Assembly: GCF_009789535.1 (NCBI RefSeq)
Contig: NZ_WSUT01000005.1
Location: forward strand, 2,045,501 to 2,109,500
Direction of reading: 5' to 3'
DNA length: 64,000 bases
DNA from: Sphingomonas carotinifaciens
GTDB taxonomy: Bacteria > Pseudomonadota > Alphaproteobacteria > Sphingomonadales > Sphingomonadaceae
Each line of letters starts with the position of its first letter. The stretch's first letter is position 1. Under the pieces are notes generated by a model. It did not search any database. It saw nothing but the letters and a program-made list of their open reading frames with translations, and was not told the DNA's origin. Position numbers and translations under genes: made by a program. Shown one piece after another: positions 9,189 to 16,423 of the stretch.

Positions 9189-10195
9189 CCGCCGGTGACG
9201 CTCATGTGTCGCGACACGGCGGGGGCGGCACCGCTTTCGATTCGGAAATCATGGCGCGCCGGCTTGATCGCCAGCCCGGCATCGATCGCGGCATCGAGCG
9301 CGGGCAGCCCGCCGGCCCGTAATGCGGCTTTCAGATCCACCTGATCCTCATGACCCAGGCACATGAACAGCTTGCCCTCCGTGGTCAGCCGGACCCGGTT
9401 GCAGCCATCGCAGAAATTCGCGGTCAGGGGCGAGATCAGGCCGAGGCGCGTCTGCGTGCCCTCGACCCGCCAATAGCGCGCCGGGCCACCGGTGCGATGC
9501 GCCGCGCGGGCCAGCGGGAAGCGGGCGGACAGATCGTCGAACACGGCGGTCAGCGGCAGGAAGCGGTCGACCCGGTCCTCGTCGATGGCGCCGAGCGGCA
9601 TGGTTTCGATCAGCGACAGGTCCAGCCCCTCGTCGATGCACCATTGCAGCATCGGGGCGATCTCGTCCTCGTTCAGCCCTTTCAGTGCGACCATGTTGAT
9701 CTTGACGGCCAGACCGGCATCGCGCGCGGCGAGGATGCCGCGCAGCACGCCGTCCACGTCGCCATGACGGGTGATGAAGCGGAAGCGGTCGGGATCGCGG
9801 CTGTCGAGGCTGACATTGACGCGTGCCATACCGGCTTCGACCATTTCGGGCGCATATCGTGCCAGACGTGTCCCATTTGTGGTCATGGTCAGCTCGTCCA
9901 GCCCGGTGCCGACATGGCGGCCGAGGCGCCGGACGAGGTCGCCGACATCCCGCCTGACGAGCGGTTCGCCACCCGACAGGCGGATCTTGGTCACGCCGCG
10001 CGCGATGAAGCGCTCCGCGATGACGGCGATCTCTTCCAAGCTCAAAAGCTTGGCGCGCGGCAGGAACGTCATGTTTTCCGCCATGCAGTAGCGGCATCGC
10101 AGGTCGCAGCGATCGGTCACCGAGATCCGCAGATAGCGGATCACGCGACCATGCTGGTCGGCCAGGGGCTGACCCACAAATACGTCCGGAGCCAT
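9185..10195 (-). CDS. moaA: GTP 3',8-cyclase MoaA (molybdenum cofactor synthesis)
   Basis: A 336-residue radical-SAM enzyme that converts GTP to 3',8-cyclo-7,8-dihydro-GTP, the first step of molybdopterin synthesis (with MoaC). The N-terminal cluster motif C30-x3-C34-x2-C37 (CDLRCRYC) and SGGEP are present. The second cluster is CDGCNRVR with a further Cys in LFMCLGHE. The sequence ends in Gly-Gly, as MoaA does. The open frame runs upstream to 10321, but the ATG at 10195 gives the standard N-terminus. No other moa or moe gene is in the window; its 4-nt overlap with nadK is unusual. Confidence 0.95.
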   Translation of the reverse strand: MAPDVFVGQPLADQHGRVIRYLRISVTDRCDLRCRYCMAENMTFLPRAKLLSLEEIAVIAERFIARGVTKIRLSGGEPLVRRDVGDLVRRLGRHVGTGLDELTMTTNGTRLARYAPEMVEAGMARVNVSLDSRDPDRFRFITRHGDVDGVLRGILAARDAGLAVKINMVALKGLNEDEIAPMLQWCIDEGLDLSLIETMPLGAIDEDRVDRFLPLTAVFDDLSARFPLARAAHRTGGPARYWRVEGTQTRLGLISPLTANFCDGCNRVRLTTEGKLFMCLGHEDQVDLKAALRAGGLPALDAAIDAGLAIKPARHDFRIESGAAPAVSRHMSVTGG

Positions 10196-10278
10196 GCTCA
10201 CTTGGCTAGGACCTTGGCACCTGAGCGGCAAGTCCGTTTCGCATTGGCGGGAAAAGAGACGGCGGCTAGGCTGGTTGG

Positions 10279-11943
10279 ATGAAGCAGGGGACGATCCATT
10301 CGCGCGAGGATGTAGTGGCAACGGGCATCGTCCTGATTTCGTTCCGGCCCGGCCCCGTGCCCGACAGCGCCCTGGTCGACGCGGTGGTCCAGACGGGGCG
10401 GCAGCCGGTGGTCGTCCAGCCCGAGGATGCGAGCGCGAATCGCTTTGCGGCGGGTGCGGCGCGCATCGCGCTGATCGATGCGCGCGATGCCCCCGACATC
10501 ATGCTGGCGGCGGCGGAGCGGCTTGCGCCCGGCGTGGAGGCGGTCGGCGGCGCCCTGCTGGTGCTGAGCGCGCCGGCACTGGCGATGCGCGCAAGCGACG
10601 CCGGGGCGACGCATCACTGTTCGGACATCGCGGCGCTGTCCGCCGGTCTGGCACTGGCGGCGCGGCATGTGGAGCGCATGGCGGGCGACCGGCGGGGGGC
10701 GCGGGACGCGGAGATGGCGGGGGGCGTCGGGGGATGGATCGAACGGGCGATCGGGCATGGGCGACCATGTGTGGTCGTCATGGTGTCGCTGTCGCGGCTG
10801 GACCTGGTGAATGCGGCGCATGGGCGGCCGGCGGGGACGATGCTGCTGCGCGCGATTGATTCGCGGATCCGGGCGGCGGCGGCGGAAGTGTTCGGGGAGG
10901 CGACGATCACCGCGCGGCTGAGCGGGTCGAACTTCGTGGTGGCGGGCATGGGCGGGGCCGGGGAGGCCGCCGCGATCGCCGCCGCGCTGGAAGGGGCGCT
11001 GGCGCGGCCGGTGCTGGCGGCGGGATCGCCGGTGCTGCTGGGCACGCGGCTGGGACTGGCGCGCAGCGAAATGGGCGACGATGCCGCCGCATTGCTGCGC
11101 CGCGCCAGCGAGGCGCTGGCCGAGGCCAAGGCGAGCGATGGCGCAGTGCTGCGCGTCGCGCACCCGCAAGGCGTGGCGCCGCTGGACGTGCTGGGCGTGG
11201 ACCTGCACCATGCGATCGAGCGCGGCGAGATCGACGTGCTGTTCCAGCCGCAGGTGGAGATCGCGACGGGGCGGATCGTTGGCGTCGAGGCGCTGGCGCG
11301 CTGGTACCACCCGACGCTGGGGCCGCTGGGGGCCGAGCCGCTGTTCGCTGCGGCGGAGCGCGCCGATCTGGGCATCGCGCTGTCCGATCACATCCAGCGC
11401 ATCTCGCTGGCGCGCGCCACCCGCTGGCCGCAGGCGCTGGACGGGGTGAGGCTGTCGATCAACCTGACCGCGGCGGACATTGCGCGCGCCGGCTTTGCCG
11501 AGATGTTCCTGAAGCGGGTCGACGCCAGCGGCTTCCCGCGTGGACGCCTGACCGTGGAGATCACCGAGACGGGGATGATCGAGAATCTCGACGCCGCCGC
11601 GGCGCTGCTCGCCCACTTGCGCGGGGCGGGGTGCCGCGTGGCGATCGACGATTTTGGCACCGGTTATTCCAGCCTCGCCTATCTGAAAGCACTGCCGCTC
11701 GACTATCTCAAGATCGACCGGGCGATCACGCAGGATATCGAGGGCTCGCCGCGCGACCGGGTGGTGGTGCGCGGGGTGATCGCCATGGCGCAGTCGCTGG
11801 GGCTGGCGGTGATCGCCGAAGGGGTGGAAACCTCCGCGCAACTGGCACTGCTCGCGGCGGAGGGGTGCAATTACTACCAGGGCTTCCTGCGGGCAGGGGC
11901 GCTGGGCGAGGCGCAACTGGTGGCGATCATGGAGAGCGAATGA
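10279..11943 (+). CDS. Degenerate GGDEF - EAL domain cyclic-di-GMP phosphodiesterase
   Basis: A 554-residue cytoplasmic protein with three parts. Residues 1 to about 130 form an Ala-rich N-terminal region. A GGDEF-like domain follows, with S215-G-S-N-F219 in place of the GG(D/E)EF active site, so it should not make c-di-GMP. The C-terminal EAL domain starts near 310. EAL motifs look complete: VEALARW near 336, NLTAADIARAGF, EITETG, DDFGTGYSSLAYLKALPLDYLKID, AEGVET and YYQGF. I infer a c-di-GMP phosphodiesterase with a dead GGDEF possibly acting as a GTP sensor. It is divergent from moaA and overlaps the next gene by 4 nt. Confidence 0.9.
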   Translation: MKQGTIHSREDVVATGIVLISFRPGPVPDSALVDAVVQTGRQPVVVQPEDASANRFAAGAARIALIDARDAPDIMLAAAERLAPGVEAVGGALLVLSAPALAMRASDAGATHHCSDIAALSAGLALAARHVERMAGDRRGARDAEMAGGVGGWIERAIGHGRPCVVVMVSLSRLDLVNAAHGRPAGTMLLRAIDSRIRAAAAEVFGEATITARLSGSNFVVAGMGGAGEAAAIAAALEGALARPVLAAGSPVLLGTRLGLARSEMGDDAAALLRRASEALAEAKASDGAVLRVAHPQGVAPLDVLGVDLHHAIERGEIDVLFQPQVEIATGRIVGVEALARWYHPTLGPLGAEPLFAAAERADLGIALSDHIQRISLARATRWPQALDGVRLSINLTAADIARAGFAEMFLKRVDASGFPRGRLTVEITETGMIENLDAAAALLAHLRGAGCRVAIDDFGTGYSSLAYLKALPLDYLKIDRAITQDIEGSPRDRVVVRGVIAMAQSLGLAVIAEGVETSAQLALLAAEGCNYYQGFLRAGALGEAQLVAIMESE

Positions 11944-12350
11944 TGGGCATGATGGCGATCGGGATCGCGCTGGTCGCGGCACAGGCGGGCGATCCGGCCG
12001 AGGCGGGCATCCGCGCGGCGATGACGGCGAGTGCGGCCGGGTGGGACGCAGGCAATCTCGACCGGTTCATGGGCATCTATGCGCCCGATGCGGTGTATGT
12101 CGGTGCGCGCGGACTGGTGCGCGGCAAGGCGGCGATCGCCGACAGCTACCGCACCAGCTTTGCCGGGGGCGCGAACAGCCGCGGACGGCTGTCGTTCGAA
12201 TATCTGCTGATCCGGCCGATCGGCGAGCGGCGAATGGTCTTCGCCCGCTGGCACCTGCGCGGGGGCAATGGCGAGGAAAGCGGGATGACCACGCTGGTGT
12301 TCGAGCGCCGGGCGGGTGGCTGGAAGATCGTGGCGGATCATAGCAGCTAA
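11940..12350 (+). CDS. SnoaL-like / DUF4440 family protein, probably secreted
   Basis: A 136-residue protein with a short hydrophobic N-terminus (MMGMMAIGIALVAAQAG) that may be a signal peptide, followed by a cystatin-like fold domain. The family pattern GWDAGNLDRFMGIYAPDAVYVGARG near residues 34-58 and the final VFERRAGGWKIVADHSS mark the SnoaL/DUF4440 group. Most members are uncharacterised; some are isomerases or ligand-binding proteins. Its ATG overlaps the stop of the EAL gene (ATGA at 11940-11943), so the two are probably co-translated, which is an odd pairing. It ends at a palindromic repeat. Confidence 0.75.
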   Translation: MMGMMAIGIALVAAQAGDPAEAGIRAAMTASAAGWDAGNLDRFMGIYAPDAVYVGARGLVRGKAAIADSYRTSFAGGANSRGRLSFEYLLIRPIGERRMVFARWHLRGGNGEESGMTTLVFERRAGGWKIVADHSS

Positions 12351-12370
12351 GGGTACGCTATATCCTTCAT

Positions 12371-12440
12371 CCGTTCGGCCTGAGCGAAGTCGAAGGCCAC
12401 GCGCTGGTGGCTGTGCTTCGACTACGCTCAGCACGAACGA
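12371..12440. repeat. Palindromic intergenic element (REP-like)
   Basis: Two imperfect arms of about 29 nt, CCGTTCGGCCTGAGCGAAGT... (12371-12399) and its near-reverse complement ...TACGCTCAGCACGAACGA (12411-12440), with an 11-nt spacer. It lies between convergent genes (SnoaL-like and mfd). The sequence resembles the abundant CGTTCG...TGAGC...GTCGAAGG palindromes known from sphingomonad intergenic DNA. It may act as a bidirectional terminator or mRNA 3'-end stabiliser. Confidence 0.7.
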
Positions 12441-12475
12441 ACTATGTTCAAAGCCGACACGCCAGGCGCCGGCAT

Positions 12476-15400
12476 TCACCCCGCCGCCTTGGCCAACCCC
12501 TTGGACAGTTGCAGCGCGCCGTGGAGGCGGGCCTTGGCGTCGGGCCAGGCGCGGTTGACGACCAGCTTGCCATCGGGACGCAGCTTGGCGACATCCTTCA
12601 GCCGGTCGACATAGGCGAACAGGCCGTCGACATCGGCGGGCTTGTTGTCGTGGAACGACACCAGCACGCCCTTCGGCCCCACATCCATCTTCGACACACA
12701 GGCCTTCTTGGCATTCAGCTTGATCTTGATGACCTGGATGAGGTTGTCGGTCGCATCGGGCAGCGGGCCGAAGCGATCGATCATCTCGGCCGCGAAGGAT
12801 TCGATCTCGGCATGCTTTTCGAGGTCGTTCAGGCGGCGGTACAGTCCCATGCGCAGGTCGAGGTCGGGGACGTAATCGTCCGGGATCAGGATCGGCGCAT
12901 CGACCGTGATCTGGGGGCTGAAGTCGCGCGGACGCTCGAACGCGCCGCCGGACTTGGCCTCCAGGATCGCCTCCTCCAGCATGGACTGGTAGAGTTCGTA
13001 GCCGACTTCCTTGATATGCCCGGATTGTTCGTCGCCCAGCAGATTGCCGGCACCGCGAATGTCGAGATCGTGGCTGGCAAGCTGGAAGCCGGCGCCCAGC
13101 GAGTCGAGGTCGGACAGCACCTTCAACCGCTTTTCCGCGGCATCGGTCATCTGCCGCTCGGGCGGGGTGACGAGGTAGGCATAGGCGCGCGTCTTGGCGC
13201 GACCGACGCGCCCGCGAAGCTGGTAGAGTTGCGCCAGGCCGAAGCGGTCGGCGCGGTTGACGATCATCGTGTTGGCGGACGCGATGTCGATGCCGCTTTC
13301 GATGATGGTGGTGGAGACCAGCACCTCGAACTTCTTGTCGTAAAAGGCCGACATGCGCTCCTCCACCTCGGTGGCGGACATCTGGCCGTGCGCGACGACG
13401 TAACGGACCTCGGGCACCTCGTTGCGCAGGAACTCCTCCAGATCGGGCAGGTCGGCGACGCGCGGGGTGACAAGGAAGCTCTGGCCGCCGCGATAATGCT
13501 CGCGCAGCAGGGCCTCGCGCAGCACCACCGGGTCCCACGGCATGACATAGGTGCGCACCGCCAGGCGATCGACCGGCGGGGTCTGGATGACGGACAGCTC
13601 GCGCAGACCCGACATCGCCATCTGCAGCGTGCGCGGGATCGGCGTGGCGGTCAGCGTCAGCATGTGGACGTCGGCCTTCAGCGCCTTCAGCCGTTCCTTG
13701 TGCGTCACGCCGAAGCGCTGTTCCTCGTCGACCACGACGAGGCCGAGGCGCTTGAACTCGACATTCTTGGCCAGCAGCGCGTGCGTGCCGACGACGATGT
13801 CGAGGTCGCCCGATGCGGCGCCCTCCTTCACCTTCTTCGACTCCGCGGCGGTGACGAGGCGCGACAGCCGCCCGATCTTGATCGGAAAGCCCTCGAACCG
13901 CTGGACGAAGTTGTTGTAATGCTGGCGCGCGAGCAGGGTCGTGGGACAGACCACCGCGACCTGCATCCCCGCCATCGCCGCGACAAAGGCGGCGCGCAGC
14001 GCCACCTCGGTCTTGCCGAAGCCGACATCGCCGACGATCAGCCGGTCCATCGGCTTGCCCGCGGCAAGGTCACCCAGCACATCCTGGATCGCGCGGTCCT
14101 GATCGTCGGTTTCCTCGTAGGGGAAGCGATCGACGAAGCTGGGATAGCCGGCGGTATCCGGCTCCGCCAGCTCGCCGGGGCGTAGCGCGCGCTCGGCAGC
14201 GGTGGCGATCAGTTCACCCGCAATCTCGCGGATGCGCTCCTTCATCTTCGACTTGCGCCGCTGCCACGCCTCGCCACCCAGCCGGTCGAGGGTGGCGCCG
14301 TCCTCGCCCGATCCGTAGCGGGTCAGAACTTCCAGATTCTCGACCGGCACGTACAGCTTGTCGCCGCCGGCATAGGACAGGGCAACGCAGTCGTGCGGGC
14401 TCTTGCCGACCGGCACCGAGGTCAGCCCCTCGTAGCGCGCGATGCCGTGATCGGCATGGACCACGAGATCGCCGGGCGACAGCGTAGCGAGTTCGGCAAG
14501 GAAGGCGTCCGCCGACTTGCGGCGCTTCGCACGGCGCACGAGCCGGTCGCCCAGCATGTCCTGTTCGGTCAGCACCGACACGTCGGGCGCGGTGAAGCCA
14601 TGGTCGAGCGGCAGGACGATCATCGCGACGCCGAAGCTCTTGCCCGTATCGGCGATGCCCAGCGCCTCCTGCCAGCCATCCGCCGCCTTGGCGCCCTTCA
14701 GCCCATGATCCTTGAGCAGGCTGGTCAGCCGTTCGCGCGCACCGACCGAATAGCTGGCGAGGACGGGCTTGCGCCCCTGTTTGCGCAAGGCCGCGATATG
14801 CGCGACCACCGCCTCGTAGACATTCGCCTGGTTGGCGCGTTCGGGCGCGAAGTCGCGGGCATTGTCGACGCCGAAGTCGAGCACGGTCCGGCTTTCCGGC
14901 TCGTGGAACGGCGTGGTCAAATGTGCGGTCGCCGCCTCCAGCGCGGGGGCCCATTCCTTGGGCGCCAGATACAGTGCCTTGGCGGGCAGGGGACGATAGC
15001 TGCCCGGCTGTGCGCCCTCGGCCCGCTTGCGGTTCTCATAATAGTCGGCGACCGCCTCGAACCGGCCTTCCGCCGCCTGGGCGACGCCGGCGTCGCGGAC
15101 CACGACCGCATCGCCCAGATGGTCGAAGAGCGTCGCCAGCTTGTCCTCGAACAAGGGGAGCCAATGTTCCATGCCGGCCAGCCGCCGCCCGTCGGAGATC
15201 GCCTGATAGAGCGGGTCGCCGGTCGCGGTCGCGCCGAACGTCTCGCGATAGCGGGTGCGGAACCGCTTGATCGATTCTTCGTCGAGCAGCGCCTCGGACG
15301 CAGGCAGCAGGGTGAAGCCTTCGATCCGGCCGGTGGTCCGCTGGTCGCCGGGATCGAAGGTGCGGACGCTTTCGATCTCGTCGCCAAAGAAGTCGAGGCG

Positions 15401-15937
15401 CAGCGCCTGTTCCGCCCCGCTGGGGAACAGGTCGACCAGACCGCCGCGCACCGCATATTCGCCCTGGTCGTGCACCGTCTCGGTCCGGACATAGCCGTTC
15501 GCCTGCAACAGCGCCGCCAGCCGGTCGAGGTCGATCCGCTCGCCGGGCGCCAGCTTGGCGACGAGCTGGCGGATGCGGAACGGGGTCAGCACCCGCTGCG
15601 TCGCGGCATTGGCGGTGGTCAGCACGAGTTGCGGTGCCTTCGCCCTGGCCTGCAACCGGTGCAGGCCGGCGATCCGCTCCGCCATGATGCGCAGCGTCGG
15701 CGAGGCGCGGTCATAGGGCAGGCAGTCCCAGGCCGGGATCTGGATGACCTCCAGCTCGGGCGCGAAATAGGGTGCGGTGCCGGCGATCGCGCGCATCTGC
15801 GCATCGTCGCTAGCGATAAAGACGACGCGTCCCGCCGCACGCGCCAGATCGGCGAGCAGCGACGGCTGGAACCCCGCGGGCACGCCGGACAGGGTGAGCG
15901 GGGTGGTGGCGGACAGGATCGTCTTCAGGTCGGGCAT
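12476..15937 (-). CDS. mfd: Transcription-repair coupling factor Mfd
   Basis: A 1153-residue Mfd, which removes RNA polymerase stalled at lesions and recruits UvrA. The order is: a UvrB-like N-terminal module (AWDCLPYDRASPT near residues 68-80), the RNA-polymerase-interacting domain (about 480-545, including GDLVVHADHGIARYEG), and a RecG-like translocase. The translocase carries Walker A G636-D-V-G-F-G-K-T643, a DEEQRFGV box and TATPIPRTLQ, then QLRGRVGRAKTRAYAYL and the C-terminal TRCF domain. It is full length. It is the downstream partner of sdhE on the minus strand, separated by a repeat element. Confidence 0.97.
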   Translation of the reverse strand: MPDLKTILSATTPLTLSGVPAGFQPSLLADLARAAGRVVFIASDDAQMRAIAGTAPYFAPELEVIQIPAWDCLPYDRASPTLRIMAERIAGLHRLQARAKAPQLVLTTANAATQRVLTPFRIRQLVAKLAPGERIDLDRLAALLQANGYVRTETVHDQGEYAVRGGLVDLFPSGAEQALRLDFFGDEIESVRTFDPGDQRTTGRIEGFTLLPASEALLDEESIKRFRTRYRETFGATATGDPLYQAISDGRRLAGMEHWLPLFEDKLATLFDHLGDAVVVRDAGVAQAAEGRFEAVADYYENRKRAEGAQPGSYRPLPAKALYLAPKEWAPALEAATAHLTTPFHEPESRTVLDFGVDNARDFAPERANQANVYEAVVAHIAALRKQGRKPVLASYSVGARERLTSLLKDHGLKGAKAADGWQEALGIADTGKSFGVAMIVLPLDHGFTAPDVSVLTEQDMLGDRLVRRAKRRKSADAFLAELATLSPGDLVVHADHGIARYEGLTSVPVGKSPHDCVALSYAGGDKLYVPVENLEVLTRYGSGEDGATLDRLGGEAWQRRKSKMKERIREIAGELIATAAERALRPGELAEPDTAGYPSFVDRFPYEETDDQDRAIQDVLGDLAAGKPMDRLIVGDVGFGKTEVALRAAFVAAMAGMQVAVVCPTTLLARQHYNNFVQRFEGFPIKIGRLSRLVTAAESKKVKEGAASGDLDIVVGTHALLAKNVEFKRLGLVVVDEEQRFGVTHKERLKALKADVHMLTLTATPIPRTLQMAMSGLRELSVIQTPPVDRLAVRTYVMPWDPVVLREALLREHYRGGQSFLVTPRVADLPDLEEFLRNEVPEVRYVVAHGQMSATEVEERMSAFYDKKFEVLVSTTIIESGIDIASANTMIVNRADRFGLAQLYQLRGRVGRAKTRAYAYLVTPPERQMTDAAEKRLKVLSDLDSLGAGFQLASHDLDIRGAGNLLGDEQSGHIKEVGYELYQSMLEEAILEAKSGGAFERPRDFSPQITVDAPILIPDDYVPDLDLRMGLYRRLNDLEKHAEIESFAAEMIDRFGPLPDATDNLIQVIKIKLNAKKACVSKMDVGPKGVLVSFHDNKPADVDGLFAYVDRLKDVAKLRPDGKLVVNRAWPDAKARLHGALQLSKGLAKAAG

Positions 15938-15951
15938 GATATTTCCACTAG

Positions 15952-16080
15952 GCCCTCGCCCCGACGGGGAGAGGGAGGAGACCCGCGGCGCAGCCGTGGG
16001 GAGGGTGAGGGGGTGCCAGTCAGCGTTTCCGCCTGTGGCACCCCCTCACCCCGACCCTCTCCCCGGGGGGAGAGGGGGCA
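15952..16080. repeat. Composite palindromic repeat between sdhE and mfd
   Basis: The 147-nt gap is almost filled by nested palindromes. There is a GCCCTCGCCCC...GGGGAGAGGG hairpin at the left edge and a perfect 16-bp stem GGGTGAGGGGGTGCCA / TGGCACCCCCTCACCC (16003-16018 and 16036-16051). A CCCTCTCCCC...GGGGAGAGGG hairpin closes the right edge. The hairpin arms match those at 1352, 53471 and 59311. It could modulate the sdhE-mfd transcript, but there is no T-run. Confidence 0.75.
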
Positions 16081-16084
16081 AAGG

Positions 16085-16351
16085 TCACTTCGCGATCGGC
16101 ACGAAGTCCAGGTCGCGCATCGTCTGCATCATCGGGCCCTCCCAACGCGGGGGACAGGGTTGGGTGCCGATCGCCCAGGCCATGATATCCACGTCCTGTT
16201 CCTCCAGCAGCGCCTCGAACCAGTCGGTCTGCTCGGGCGTCCAGTCCTGGTGATGCCGGTCGAAAAAGCCGCCGATCATCAGGTCGGCCTCCTTGGTGCC
16301 GCGGTGCCAGCTGCGAAAGCGCAGGCGTTTCAGACGGATGGCGTGGTCCAT
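16085..16351 (-). CDS. sdhE: FAD assembly factor SdhE (succinate dehydrogenase assembly factor 2)
   Basis: An 88-residue protein of the SdhE/Sdh5 family, which helps attach FAD covalently to SdhA. The family RGxxE motif is present at residues 17-21 (RGTKE), in the context SWHRGTKEADLMIGGF. The acidic C-terminal half (WTPEQTDWFEALLEEQDVDIMAW) is typical. I chose the ATG at 16351 because a GGGAGC Shine-Dalgarno lies just upstream and the length matches the family; the open frame runs far upstream as an antisense shadow of recG. It is divergent from recG, and mfd follows downstream. Confidence 0.9.
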   Translation of the reverse strand: MDHAIRLKRLRFRSWHRGTKEADLMIGGFFDRHHQDWTPEQTDWFEALLEEQDVDIMAWAIGTQPCPPRWEGPMMQTMRDLDFVPIAK

Positions 16352-16423
16352 GGGGCTCCCAACAAATGGTGCCCGGCGGACGCTGGCGGCGGCCGTCGGG
16401 TGCGGTATAGGCGGCATGTAGTC

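Noticed and set aside
12407..14185. 592-residue plus-strand frame opposite mfd
   Set aside because: Composition is typical of an antisense shadow, and mfd itself is complete on the other strand.
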